29,748 nucleotides of DNA from a virus, in the IMG/VR virus record IMGVR_UViG_3300028392_000225, positions 1-29,748 of that record, one strand, 5' to 3'. Shown here piece by piece: positions 1 to 9,489 of this stretch (position 1 is the first letter of the stretch; every line of letters starts with the position of its first letter). A model generated the notes under the pieces. The model was not told where the DNA came from. It made no database searches and saw nothing but the letters and a program-made list of their open reading frames with translations. The position numbers and the translations under genes were made by a program.

Positions 1-2
1 TT

Positions 3-1466
3 TCGTTCCAAGGCGTTATTGCCATGCAGCTACAGATGAACTTGATTCTCGAGTATCTCGTGCAGTGCGCAAAGGAACTGCAGGTATCACACGAGGCAGA
101 AATGATGAGATTGCAATTTGGATGGGTTGACGAAGACTCTAAGTTTATTTTGGGCGACCGAGAGATCGGCCCTAGCTTTATTCGGTATAGCCCGCCGTCT
201 AAGGCTACCCGTGAAGTGGCTCACGCCCTACGCCCCGCTGGTACGCTGGAGGACTGGAAAGACATCATCAATGTCTACAACATGTCTGGCTTTGAGCCAC
301 ATGCCTTCGCTGTGTTCACGGCATTTGGTGCACCGCTACTGAAGTTCATGAACCTCAAAGGCGGCATCATTAACCTAGTCAACAACCGCTCAGGTACGGG
401 CAAGTCCACCATCCTGCAGGTTATGAACAGCGTATGGGGGCATCCCGATTACCTGATGCTCCAGTGGCGGGATACTTTGAACGTGAAGCTACACCGCATG
501 GCTGTGATGTGTAACCTGCCAATCGGCGTGGATGAGATTACTAAGATGAGTGGTGACGACTTCTCCGACCTAGCCTATAGCGTTACCCAAGGCACACCAC
601 GGCGTCGTATGAAGGCGTCTGCCAACGAAGAGCGCGAGTCCCAAGGCTTCTGGGCAACCATGATGGTCAGCACTTCCAACTCAAGTATGACTGACAAACT
701 GGAGTCATTGAAGTCTACGTCTGAGGGTGAACTGATGCGCTTGTTGCAGTACAGGATTGACCCAACCAATAATCTAGACAAGGCCACAGCTAAGCATATC
801 TTCGGTCGGCTCAACAGCAACCACGGGTTAGCGGGTTTACCCTATGCTCAATATTTGGTGCAGAACCTAGAAGAAGTCGTTGATATGGCGTTACGTATGC
901 AACTTAAATTCGATGCCGCAGTAAAGATTGAGACTCGTGAACGCTACTGGTCGGGTATGGCGGCGGCTAACTTGACTGGCGCTCTGGTTGCTAAAAAGCT
1001 AGGGCTCCACGACATAGATGTCAGACGCGTCTACGACTGGTCAGTCAACGAAATCTCGGGTATGCAGAACGCAACACGCCTGACCTTCGAGGACTACGCT
1101 ACCGTGGTGGGTGAGTTCTTACTCAAGCACAACGTGAATACGCTAGTCTGCAACCGCCACAGCACATCCCGCTCCGGCATAGCCGCTTCACCTATCGTTA
1201 GCCCCAAGGGGTCGTTGATGATTCGCTATGAGCCTGACACCAAGAAGATATTCATCGTGCGCCAAGCACTAAAGGACTTCTGCGTAAGCCGCCAAGTTAC
1301 GTTTATGGACTTGCTCGAAGGCTTGAACAAGACTGGCGCATTCATAGCTGAGGTGCGCACTCGCTTAGATATTGGCATGGAGATGACCGTACCGCCCGTA
1401 GTAGCCCTAGAGTTCGACGCTGACCTGCTGGGCATTGCACCACCTACCGCTGGCGATGCGGATTGA
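3..1466 (+). CDS. DUF927-type phage replication ATPase/helicase, 5'-truncated
   Basis: The reading frame is open to the left edge of the window (in-frame codons from base 3), so the true start lies outside and this is the C-terminal part; the first in-frame ATG is at 24. A Walker A motif, RSGTGKST, is encoded at 387-410. A Walker B-like IGVDE follows, with its acidic pair at 531-536, and then a sensor-1-like stretch ending STSN. This spacing and the surrounding sequence resemble the DUF927 ATPase domain of phage and plasmid helicase-primases. The expected role is ATP-driven DNA unwinding during phage replication. It is one of only two plus-strand genes, so the replication genes probably lie to the left and converge on the late genes. 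A small gene overlaps its 3' end. The ATPase call is firm; the exact helicase subclass is inferred. Confidence 0.8.
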   Translation, partial: SFQGVIAMQLQMNLILEYLVQCAKELQVSHEAEMMRLQFGWVDEDSKFILGDREIGPSFIRYSPPSKATREVAHALRPAGTLEDWKDIINVYNMSGFEPHAFAVFTAFGAPLLKFMNLKGGIINLVNNRSGTGKSTILQVMNSVWGHPDYLMLQWRDTLNVKLHRMAVMCNLPIGVDEITKMSGDDFSDLAYSVTQGTPRRRMKASANEERESQGFWATMMVSTSNSSMTDKLESLKSTSEGELMRLLQYRIDPTNNLDKATAKHIFGRLNSNHGLAGLPYAQYLVQNLEEVVDMALRMQLKFDAAVKIETRERYWSGMAAANLTGALVAKKLGLHDIDVRRVYDWSVNEISGMQNATRLTFEDYATVVGEFLLKHNVNTLVCNRHSTSRSGIAASPIVSPKGSLMIRYEPDTKKIFIVRQALKDFCVSRQVTFMDLLEGLNKTGAFIAEVRTRLDIGMEMTVPPVVALEFDADLLGIAPPTAGDAD

Positions 1467-1656
1467 AGGCATAACCTACAAACTTAACTGGCTGGAGTTC
1501 ACCGTAGGTAGCTCCTTCTTTGTGCCGTGTCTCAATGATAAAGAAGCACGAGAGCTTTTAGAGCGTAAGCTGAAGCGTCTTAATTACGCCACATCTATTA
1601 AGCTAGTAGTAGAAGATGGAATAAGGGGATTACGGGTTTGGAGAATTAAGCGTTAG
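1456..1656 (+). CDS. Small conserved phage protein with FFVPC motif (66 aa)
   Basis: The ATG at 1456 lies inside the end of the helicase gene (11-base overlap), suggesting translational coupling; a TTG at 1435 would add seven residues but is a poorer start. The product is 66 residues, with SSFFVPCLND near residue 22 and a basic C-terminus ending in a VWRIKR-type strand. From memory, small proteins with a GSSFFVP motif and a terminal VWR strand recur next to replication genes in environmental phages, but I know no demonstrated function. There is no signal peptide or membrane segment. It is the last gene of the plus-strand unit and is followed by the terminator at 1703-1732. Confidence 0.65.
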   Translation: MRIEGITYKLNWLEFTVGSSFFVPCLNDKEARELLERKLKRLNYATSIKLVVEDGIRGLRVWRIKR

Positions 1657-1702
1657 AATTCGCCTGCAACTAGCAGTTGCTCTCTCTCCTTAGATAGTGA
1701 TT

Positions 1703-1732
1703 AGCCCCGCCTTAAACAGCGGGGCTTTTTTT
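1703..1732 (+). terminator. Rho-independent terminator of the plus-strand unit
   Basis: A perfect 8-bp stem, AGCCCCGC (1703-1710) with GCGGGGCT (1719-1726), closes an 8-base loop and runs into seven T residues (1726-1732). It lies between the convergent plus-strand small gene and the minus-strand giant gene, whose stop codon starts at the end of the T-run. On the minus strand the hairpin is followed by AATCACT, not a T-run, so it is not an obvious terminator for the late operon. A weaker 6-bp hairpin (GCAACT/AGTTGC, 1666-1680) lies just upstream. Nothing else is visible in this 75-base gap. Confidence 0.9.
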
Positions 1733-4700
1733 CACTGCTCAGCCAAGTAGTTATGTTGCTGAGTTAGCGCAGAGCGCATACGCTGATCAATGTACAGACC
1801 ATGATCTGTTTCTGCTTTCTTCACGTAACGGTTGAAGAGAGAGTTAATAATGGTGTCTGCATCAATAGCAACCTTGCCGTGCTTCTTGTTGAACTCCATC
1901 ATCTTGTCGAAGGATGATCTATTGGCGTCGTATTCATTTGACATGAACGTCAGCGCGTAATAGTTCAATAGATTCTGGCGTTCTTTCAGAACTGTTTGTT
2001 CTTGGCCCTTAACAGTAATGTTGTAGTACTGGCGCTCCGCTAACTCTTGTGAACGAAGGCCAGCAGACTGCATCAACAAAGTAAACGGTGTATCGTTTTC
2101 AGTAAGCAGGTCACCGCTTAAGTTAGTCGCGCCACCTTCTTTTGCCATGCGTTTGGCAATCAGCACATTCTTAATGAACGCAGGCGATATGGCTTCAATC
2201 GCACGATCGCCGTGACCTTGATTCCATAAATCAACTGCGCGGAAGGCGTTTACGCCTATGCCGATAGTTGGGCCAAGGCTATCCACTAAGAACGATTGCA
2301 GAGCTTCCGCTTCATCTTGGTTCTTACGCCCATCGCGCCACCACATATCATCGAGCTTCACACGGCTACCGATGTCCAACCCAGTCACAGCGTTGGGGAT
2401 ACCGCGAGTGATCGCAGTACCAACTTGTTTGCCGAAGGTCTTAGTAGCCCAGTCAACAAACGCTAACTCGAAGTCAAACGGAATTTCATCATCATCACCG
2501 CCCGCGATATTAAACACAGCGTTAACGACAGTCGCTACAGTGGAGAAGCCCCAGAGACCAGTTCCCCCACTCATGATGCCCGCCATACCCATCGTGCCAA
2601 CAAACCGCGCACGCGCTTCGCGTCTGACTTCGGGCGACTCGCCTTTGAGCGAGTTCACTAAGTTGTGCGCTAAAAAGAAAGTCATCTGCTGCGGGAACTG
2701 TTTGAACTGCAGGACGATGCGGGCGACGGGATGCTGGAAGTAGCGTGGTTTATTAGTTGACGAGTAGTCAAACATAGACCGGTTCGTTACATCTTTTGCG
2801 CTAGTAACAGCTTTGGTGAACGCGGCTCTTGGTGATATGCCAGCCTTAGTTGCTTCTGCATACGCTGACCGGAAGGCAGACATAGCCACCACTTCACGGT
2901 TAAACCGCTCAGCGTTATGGAACAAGTAAGTTAGTACTTGCATACTTCTATGGCGGAACCCAGAGTAGTTCTCTGTTGGTGTAGAAGCCAGACCAGACTG
3001 GTCATACGTAGCCGTAATATCAATCAGGCCCTCAGCAACAAACTTGTTGTAAGCCGCTTGCTCTACAGGGGTCAAGTCTGCAAACCTATCGAGCGGCGAT
3101 GCTATACCGCCCGCTACACCCGTACCGGTCAAGTTGTCGATACCGTGCGCACCGTGAGCAATGGCACCCGCCATCACTTGTGCCGCCGCTTTACTAGTCT
3201 CATAGAGAGTACGAGCAGTTGCTTCTGTGTAGGACATGTTGGGGTTAAGTTTGACTTTCTGCCCAACCAAAGTTGGGAAGCCAATCACCACACCACCAAG
3301 CACGTTGGTAATCGCAGAAGCGGCAGAAGATAGATAGTAGATGAAGCCCACGTTGGACAACATAGATGGGATAGTGCCTATGTCTGTTGGGTTCAAGATC
3401 AAATCTAGGCGACGTTTTGTCTCACCGATGTAATCGTTTAGCTCATCATTCTCACGAACCACTGTTGGGTCGTACCCAACTTTAGGATCAAATCTATCTT
3501 TTAACTGTAGTCTTGCCGCTTCCAACTGCGAGAACATCTCGGGAGAGAACTCGAAACGAGCAAGTTGATACGCCATATTGAACGATGATGAGGCAAAACT
3601 ACGGAGAGCATCTTCCGAGTAGCCCGCCTTGTTCTGGCGATGGATGAATCTTGTGCGCACACTGCGGTCAGGTTGGTACGCCAAGAACGACTGATAGAAG
3701 CTATCTTTCAGTGCTTGTTTCTTTTCATCAGCATCTTTTGGACTCAAACCTGTAACATCAATACCATCTACAGCGTTGAATGCTTCTTTGAGGAAGTTAG
3801 ATTGCTGCGCATGGAAGTCCATCTGCGACTTATAGTCGTTACCAATGCTAGACCCAATCGTGTCTGCCAGATGTGGGTCTTTAGCAATGCGCTCTTCGAG
3901 ATGGGCATCGCGGGCACCTTGGGACTCGAACATGTAGTATTCGCGGTTACCACGAGGGCCAATCTCATACCAAAAACGTCCGAAGCGCATCAGTGGGAAG
4001 TAGGGGCCTTTTAGTTTGCCCTTCTCAAACTCGTTGCGAATCTCAAGGATAGTTTTTTCAGACACACCCATCTGGCGCATTTGAATAATCCTACGATTCA
4101 TCAACTGTTTGTACCCACTATACCGGCGCTCGTAGAAGTCCCGCACGTCGCGGTACACCTTCTTAGCGCCCGCATCAAGTTTGTTCCATTCGATCATCAA
4201 CTGCTGGTTAGCGTTGCGCTGGTGTACTGTGGCTTTATCTGGGTCAATCTCAGTAATGGTAGCCGTGTGCATGACCAAGCCAAGTTGTCTAGACATCTCA
4301 GGGCTTTTGCTTTGGAGTTTTTCCCATGCCTTAGAGATTTCGCCGGACTCTTTAAGGATGTTGTTCTTGCGGGCAAGGAAGTTCTCAGTTACCTTAATGA
4401 AGTTGCTAAGTTGTGGGATGCGCCCAGCGACCAGATCATCAAGCTGGCGCAAAGTTAATAACCCCAACGCTGCAGGTCTAGCACTAGCAGACATACTCTG
4501 GAACTCTCTGATGGCTTGCTTAGACCATGAGCTAGATGTCAGTAGGCGGCGAATAGTTCCCGGCTGGTTAGGCATACCGGGTTTAAATGTTTTGACGCGT
4601 GCCTTCCGAGTACCGGTAGCCATAGGCTTAGCGCCGCCCGCAGTATTCAAGCCTTCCAAAGACATTGTTCCAGCAAGCAGAGCGTCAGTAGCAAGCATGG

Positions 4701-7700
4701 TTTCAACCATAACGTTGCTCTCACGACCGGGCTTAGCATTGAACATCTTACGGATAGCTTGTGTAAATTCGTTCCACAGCGAAACGGCCCAATTCTTATA
4801 CCCCAAGGTACGTAGGTGCGCTTGGAAGATCGGGTCTGTTAGTGCATAGGATACAAACTCGTGTAGATCGTAGAACTCGTTTGCAAATTCTTCACCTTGC
4901 AAAGTATTCTTAGAATATTCGTATAGCTCTACTAACCGGTCATAACCTTGGCGTTGTATGCCGGTCAGTTTGTCTGCATTGTCAATAAGATGTGAAGCCG
5001 CAGCGTGTAACGTCTCGTGCAGGAATAAATGGTTAGTTAGCCTACCGCCACCAGAACGCAACACTATTTCATCAGTGGCGGGATCGTATTTACCGTTCCA
5101 ATTGAACTCTTCAACTAGAAGATTGTTTGCGTTCTCTAGTGCTTGTTTCTGCGCCTCTGACGCACCTACAGAATCAATCGTATGCTGAAGTGTTTCTATT
5201 GCACTATGCAACTCACGTAATTTAGACGAACGTAGTCCTGCAATTATTGTGGCTTGCTGTGCTGTGGGGTACATAGTAACCACTATGTCGCGCAAGACTT
5301 CTAAGCGTTGTTCAAGAGATTCTTTAATAGCTGGGTCGTTGTTTAACGACTCTATAACATCCACGTCGATCAAACGCGATTTAGCGGTCATACCAGTATC
5401 TAGCAAACGCTGAGCCAAGGACGCATAGTAAGGGTTACCCTTAGCGTCAACCATAACTTCTAACGCTTCTTGTACCTTACCCTGCTCCAGCATACGTGTA
5501 ATGACTGGGTGCACTATGTTGATGCTAGGAAGATTTTTGACATTTACTAGTCGTTCTTCTTGCTCTTCCTTGATGTCACCAATACGCACCTTCTTAGGCG
5601 CTCTCTTTACTTTCTGTCCCGTACGTTTTTCGTAGGCATTAATTTGGTTTTTAGAGTACGCGTCATCTTCCTCAAGGAACTTAGAGGTAGCTTCTTTAAA
5701 CTTTACCCGCTCTGCATGATTGCGTGCGTGCTCTGCCACCATTGCATTAAGAATATCGACCGTACTCTGGTCCAGATTTAAAACAATCCACTCGCGGAAA
5801 TCTCGTGCGTACTCACCACCTTCGCCAAAGAACGTCGAGTTAGCCCCGTGGCGTTTAGGGTCTATAACACCATACGCAAGATCAAACGCTAAATCAGCAA
5901 GAGCTTCGCCAAGAGTGCTTCGGTTCTTACTGCTAAGATAATTTATGGCAGCACGCTGCCTATCGGATAAATTCTTTTTACCAGCAGAAAGTGTTTGCTT
6001 CAGTATGGTAAGCGCGGGCCGCCATTTTTTATCTACGATTACATGTTGAGTTTCTATCTCCACCTGATTGGGGCGGCGAGGTTTACCAGACTCATACTTA
6101 CTTGTTTTCGTTACTATGCCCGTTGTTGTAATAGTCTCTGTGTAGGGGATAGTCCGCCCGTGGAAAGGCGATGGCGTATTACGCGAAATTAGATTTACAC
6201 CTTCTCCAGAACTGTGTAAGTCGTTAACAAACTGTTGCACCTCATCACGGAATTGGTCCATGCCCCGGATGGTTGTTAGGTCTGGAAGGTCGAGCTTCTC
6301 AAACATGCGCGACTGTTGGGCGGGCGTGGAGTTGTATAACGCAGAGATGAGGCCCTTCAACTTCTCTACACCACCCACACGGCTGGCGAGATAATCCAAC
6401 ATCTTGCGTGCGCCTTCACTACTTTTCTGTCCGGGCTCTGCAATATCGTATTCCAGTAATGTTTCAGCGGCAGTACCTTTAGAACTACCGTGACGTATTA
6501 CGGACGCCTCTTCATTTGACTGAGGTTGAATGCTGTCAAAGAAGTCGCTAATAATTCCGCCTTCTTCAGTTTGCGGGATGTGTTCGGTATCGGTTTCAAG
6601 TTCTTCGTCTTCACCTATCTTTTGTGAAACATCTGCGCTTTTAAACTTGTAACCCTTGCTCTCCAGCACATCGTATATGTCAGCCACCTCGATAGCCGCG
6701 ACTCGATACTCTTGCTTGGCAACTTCTATATCAGCCATGATCTTGTCGATCTGGCTCTTAGGCGCGTCTTTAGCTGCGGCTTCTTGTAAAGAGGCTTCTA
6801 GTGCTCTGAACTTTTTCAAAGCAGTATCTCTGATGGCAGCGGCGGCGTCTAAATCTTTTTCGGTAACGTTTGCAAGTCTGTTTTCTTTTGCATAAGATAT
6901 ATCTTCCTGTTCTTTCTTTGACAGGTATTTTTCCCGTTGGGCTTGCTTTTCACTTGAAACAGTAAGCGGTTCGGGTCGCGCTTGTTTGACATCCTCAAAC
7001 AGTTTTGGTTGTTCTTGCGTAGACTCAACAGTAGTAGGGGCTGCGGGCTTTTTAAGTTCCGCTGGAGCCGTGTAGGTTTCTGCTTCCTTTTGAGTCTTCG
7101 CTATTTCTTTACGGGTGTCGTTAAGTTCTTTGTTGTAACTTACAGCCAATCCTTTGGCTTGGTTTATTTCTGAGCCAGAGGGTCGCGCAAATCTCTCTTC
7201 AACGGGACGAGCGCCTAGATCAGCTAAGCGTTTGTGCTCAGCTAAAGCGGCTTCATGTTTACGTTTAAGGTCCGCCTCACGTTGGGTAAGAATCTTCAAC
7301 CGCTCTTGGGGCGTTGTTTGAGTTACTTCGTAATCTACGTTCTTACGGCGTTTCTCAATGTCTTGCTGTTGTTTGATGAGCTCCATCCGAGCGATATTCG
7401 CTGGGTCAGTGGCATCGCCAATCATCTCACCCTGCTCACCTTCTAGGAGTTTGGCTTTTTCATCTTCGGTTAACTCAACAGCTTTAGTAGCGGGTATTTC
7501 ATCCTGCTTACCTTCACCAAACATATCGCCTTGGGATGGTCTAGCTCTACGTTTAAGTTGTTCAGCGGCCTGCTCAATATTAGCAAGCGTTTGGTCCAGT
7601 ATGTGTTTAGCTACCGTTTCTGGGTTTCTAGCCGCTTCGCCTTTTGTCATACCCAGTTGACTGCCATACGTCATACCAAAAACTGGGTCGTCTTTGTTCT

Positions 7701-9489
7701 TCTCAAACTCCGCTAATGCGCGTTGTTTTCTACTCTCCAGTTGTTGTAGAGCTTGAGCGGGGTCTCTTCCAGCCAACGCCATAGCAGACTGAGCGGCACG
7801 ATTAGCGCCACCAAAACTACCAAACATATTGCCTTGGGATGCTTTAGCTTTACCCACAACGTCGTTCGTAGCCATCTCACCAATGACTTTGTTGCCGTCG
7901 AATGCGGGATTTAAGAAACTAGATGTTCTTCCGCCAGCGGCTTCAATTTTGTCGGCGTTCGCAGTAACAACTTCATTGAAGTCTTTATATATCAAATCGA
8001 CCTGACGTCTATCTGCGTCTGTCGGATTAGGTTTGTTCATGAGCGTTAAAAGCTCACTGCGTAAATCGTTGTACTGACGAGAGAAATCTTCTAGTGAACT
8101 TGCTGGTGCAGCTTCTCTTCCAGCAGGTCTCGCAGGAGCCCTGTTAGCACGTACCACTCCGCTGGTGTCAGGCTCTCCAGCTCCTGTGGTGGTGGTTGCC
8201 GCAGGGGGCTGTGTATCCACGCTAACGCCTGCTCCAGTTGCGGGACTGATAGGTTGTCCAACATTTTGTATCTCCCCATGAGTATCTAGCACCGAACCTT
8301 TTTGTAGCTCTTGTTTTTTCTCTGCGGGTGTAAGAGCGCCTTTAACGCCGCCGGGTCCTGCGCCGCCCAAAAAGCCTAACGCCAAATTAGCGGCGGAATC
8401 TTCGCCCAGTTCTTGACTTGGCAAAACTTGTTTAACACCGATGTTGGCGGCTACGCCTTCACCTAGTTCTTGGATACCTTCTTCCAAGCCCTCCGCGCCC
8501 AATCCAACCGCACCCCTAGTTAAAGCGCCTTTGCCTACCTTGGCGATCAAGTGGTCAAACGCGCCGGTCATCAACTTACTGGTTATGTTAGAACCAAGCG
8601 CACCAACTAGTCCTTGCAAGATAGCGCCCGTCTCAGATGCTTTGCTGACAGTCAGTTCTTTTGCGCGTTCTGGTTTAACGCCACTATCTACTAGACCCTT
8701 ATAAAACGGGCTGACTTGATACATCTCATCAGTTGACAGCTTCTCTAGTTTTTCGCGTGCGTTTTGCGCTCCTTCGCCCGCAGCCATACCACCACCAACG
8801 GCAGTGCCACGACTAACAGCTTTAGTCGGGTCTTTGGTGAGCATCGACACTGCAAGAACAGGGCCCATAGAACCCAATACGCCAGCCGCTTGCAAAAGAT
8901 AACCACTTATTGTGGGGTCATCACCAAAACTAAACTCGCCCTTAAATATATTGCCTTTTGGGGTCGAGCCTTCTACGCGCCCCTTCCCGACCTCAGACAT
9001 GCTATCTTCAATATTTTTCTGCACGCCATAAGCGTAATCAGACAAACTTCGTAAACCGGGTACGTGAGGTATAGCACCTATTGCCTGCTCAATAAAAGCG
9101 CGTTCTTTTTGCTGATCTGCAATACTACGCCCAGTAACTTTCTCTTGGACCCGCATTTTGTCTAGGTCGTACTTAGCTTTAGTTTCGGGGGCAATAAGAC
9201 CCAAGAAAGACTCTAACGTATTTTCACCCGTTAGTGCATTACGTATCGTACCCCTAGCGGCTTGCTCAGCGCCTTCGGGTAAAGAACCAACACCGCCTAC
9301 AGTAGCGCCGGTTAGTTTCTTTAACGTATCCGCAATAGCTGAACCTACACCGTATTCTTGCTCTGAAGCTTTAACTACGGGGGGCTTTTCCTCGACCTTC
9401 TTCTCAGGCTTTTCTTCGGTCCGTTGAGCGAAAGGATCAAAGATCGCTGGCTCTTTACGTTGAGCGAACGGATCGAAGATTTCTGGCAT
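1732..9489 (-). CDS. Giant polyvalent ejection-type protein with HExxH metallopeptidase domain (2585 aa)
   Basis: The N-terminus carries two copies of IFDPFAQR. Hydrophobic Gly/Ala-rich segments follow around residues 190-380, then a long charged, coiled-coil-prone region at about 450-960. A zincin domain follows with HETLH at 1491-1495 (zinc ligands H1491 and H1495, catalytic E1492) and E1544 in HEF as the likely third ligand. Near 1830 is a GPYFPLMRFG motif, and hydrophobic segments occur near 2045 and 2295. The C-terminal third resembles the LPD38-type domain of large polyvalent phage proteins. Such proteins are thought to enter the host with the DNA, like T7 gp16. The ATG overlaps the upstream stop (TAATG), and the gene closes the late operon. 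The zincin motif is certain; substrate and ejection are inferred. Residues 552-831 also contain three sliding-clamp-like peptides. Confidence 0.85.
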   Translation of the reverse strand: MPEIFDPFAQRKEPAIFDPFAQRTEEKPEKKVEEKPPVVKASEQEYGVGSAIADTLKKLTGATVGGVGSLPEGAEQAARGTIRNALTGENTLESFLGLIAPETKAKYDLDKMRVQEKVTGRSIADQQKERAFIEQAIGAIPHVPGLRSLSDYAYGVQKNIEDSMSEVGKGRVEGSTPKGNIFKGEFSFGDDPTISGYLLQAAGVLGSMGPVLAVSMLTKDPTKAVSRGTAVGGGMAAGEGAQNAREKLEKLSTDEMYQVSPFYKGLVDSGVKPERAKELTVSKASETGAILQGLVGALGSNITSKLMTGAFDHLIAKVGKGALTRGAVGLGAEGLEEGIQELGEGVAANIGVKQVLPSQELGEDSAANLALGFLGGAGPGGVKGALTPAEKKQELQKGSVLDTHGEIQNVGQPISPATGAGVSVDTQPPAATTTTGAGEPDTSGVVRANRAPARPAGREAAPASSLEDFSRQYNDLRSELLTLMNKPNPTDADRRQVDLIYKDFNEVVTANADKIEAAGGRTSSFLNPAFDGNKVIGEMATNDVVGKAKASQGNMFGSFGGANRAAQSAMALAGRDPAQALQQLESRKQRALAEFEKNKDDPVFGMTYGSQLGMTKGEAARNPETVAKHILDQTLANIEQAAEQLKRRARPSQGDMFGEGKQDEIPATKAVELTEDEKAKLLEGEQGEMIGDATDPANIARMELIKQQQDIEKRRKNVDYEVTQTTPQERLKILTQREADLKRKHEAALAEHKRLADLGARPVEERFARPSGSEINQAKGLAVSYNKELNDTRKEIAKTQKEAETYTAPAELKKPAAPTTVESTQEQPKLFEDVKQARPEPLTVSSEKQAQREKYLSKKEQEDISYAKENRLANVTEKDLDAAAAIRDTALKKFRALEASLQEAAAKDAPKSQIDKIMADIEVAKQEYRVAAIEVADIYDVLESKGYKFKSADVSQKIGEDEELETDTEHIPQTEEGGIISDFFDSIQPQSNEEASVIRHGSSKGTAAETLLEYDIAEPGQKSSEGARKMLDYLASRVGGVEKLKGLISALYNSTPAQQSRMFEKLDLPDLTTIRGMDQFRDEVQQFVNDLHSSGEGVNLISRNTPSPFHGRTIPYTETITTTGIVTKTSKYESGKPRRPNQVEIETQHVIVDKKWRPALTILKQTLSAGKKNLSDRQRAAINYLSSKNRSTLGEALADLAFDLAYGVIDPKRHGANSTFFGEGGEYARDFREWIVLNLDQSTVDILNAMVAEHARNHAERVKFKEATSKFLEEDDAYSKNQINAYEKRTGQKVKRAPKKVRIGDIKEEQEERLVNVKNLPSINIVHPVITRMLEQGKVQEALEVMVDAKGNPYYASLAQRLLDTGMTAKSRLIDVDVIESLNNDPAIKESLEQRLEVLRDIVVTMYPTAQQATIIAGLRSSKLRELHSAIETLQHTIDSVGASEAQKQALENANNLLVEEFNWNGKYDPATDEIVLRSGGGRLTNHLFLHETLHAAASHLIDNADKLTGIQRQGYDRLVELYEYSKNTLQGEEFANEFYDLHEFVSYALTDPIFQAHLRTLGYKNWAVSLWNEFTQAIRKMFNAKPGRESNVMVETMLATDALLAGTMSLEGLNTAGGAKPMATGTRKARVKTFKPGMPNQPGTIRRLLTSSSWSKQAIREFQSMSASARPAALGLLTLRQLDDLVAGRIPQLSNFIKVTENFLARKNNILKESGEISKAWEKLQSKSPEMSRQLGLVMHTATITEIDPDKATVHQRNANQQLMIEWNKLDAGAKKVYRDVRDFYERRYSGYKQLMNRRIIQMRQMGVSEKTILEIRNEFEKGKLKGPYFPLMRFGRFWYEIGPRGNREYYMFESQGARDAHLEERIAKDPHLADTIGSSIGNDYKSQMDFHAQQSNFLKEAFNAVDGIDVTGLSPKDADEKKQALKDSFYQSFLAYQPDRSVRTRFIHRQNKAGYSEDALRSFASSSFNMAYQLARFEFSPEMFSQLEAARLQLKDRFDPKVGYDPTVVRENDELNDYIGETKRRLDLILNPTDIGTIPSMLSNVGFIYYLSSAASAITNVLGGVVIGFPTLVGQKVKLNPNMSYTEATARTLYETSKAAAQVMAGAIAHGAHGIDNLTGTGVAGGIASPLDRFADLTPVEQAAYNKFVAEGLIDITATYDQSGLASTPTENYSGFRHRSMQVLTYLFHNAERFNREVVAMSAFRSAYAEATKAGISPRAAFTKAVTSAKDVTNRSMFDYSSTNKPRYFQHPVARIVLQFKQFPQQMTFFLAHNLVNSLKGESPEVRREARARFVGTMGMAGIMSGGTGLWGFSTVATVVNAVFNIAGGDDDEIPFDFELAFVDWATKTFGKQVGTAITRGIPNAVTGLDIGSRVKLDDMWWRDGRKNQDEAEALQSFLVDSLGPTIGIGVNAFRAVDLWNQGHGDRAIEAISPAFIKNVLIAKRMAKEGGATNLSGDLLTENDTPFTLLMQSAGLRSQELAERQYYNITVKGQEQTVLKERQNLLNYYALTFMSNEYDANRSSFDKMMEFNKKHGKVAIDADTIINSLFNRYVKKAETDHGLYIDQRMRSALTQQHNYLAEQ
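9422..9480. repeat. Tandem 23-base direct repeat encoding IFDPFAQR twice
   Basis: Two near-identical 23-base copies lie at 9422-9444 and 9458-9480, giving a 36-base (12-codon) period. They encode the doubled IFDPFAQR peptide at the extreme N-terminus of the giant protein. The copies differ at only two positions. Confidence 0.85.

Noticed and set aside
2258-2743. Plus-strand open frame of 161 codons opposite the LPD38-like region
   Set aside because: Antisense shadow without domain pattern; the minus-strand protein here is conserved-looking.
4181-4849. Plus-strand open frame of 222 codons opposite the giant gene
   Set aside because: Antisense shadow of the 2585-residue frame; overlaps another antisense frame and encodes no known pattern.
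6301-6315. QSRMF at residues 1059-1063 as a further clamp-binding motif
   Set aside because: It sits in a compact helical-looking region and lacks the disordered SQGxMFG context of the others, so it is mentioned only as weak.
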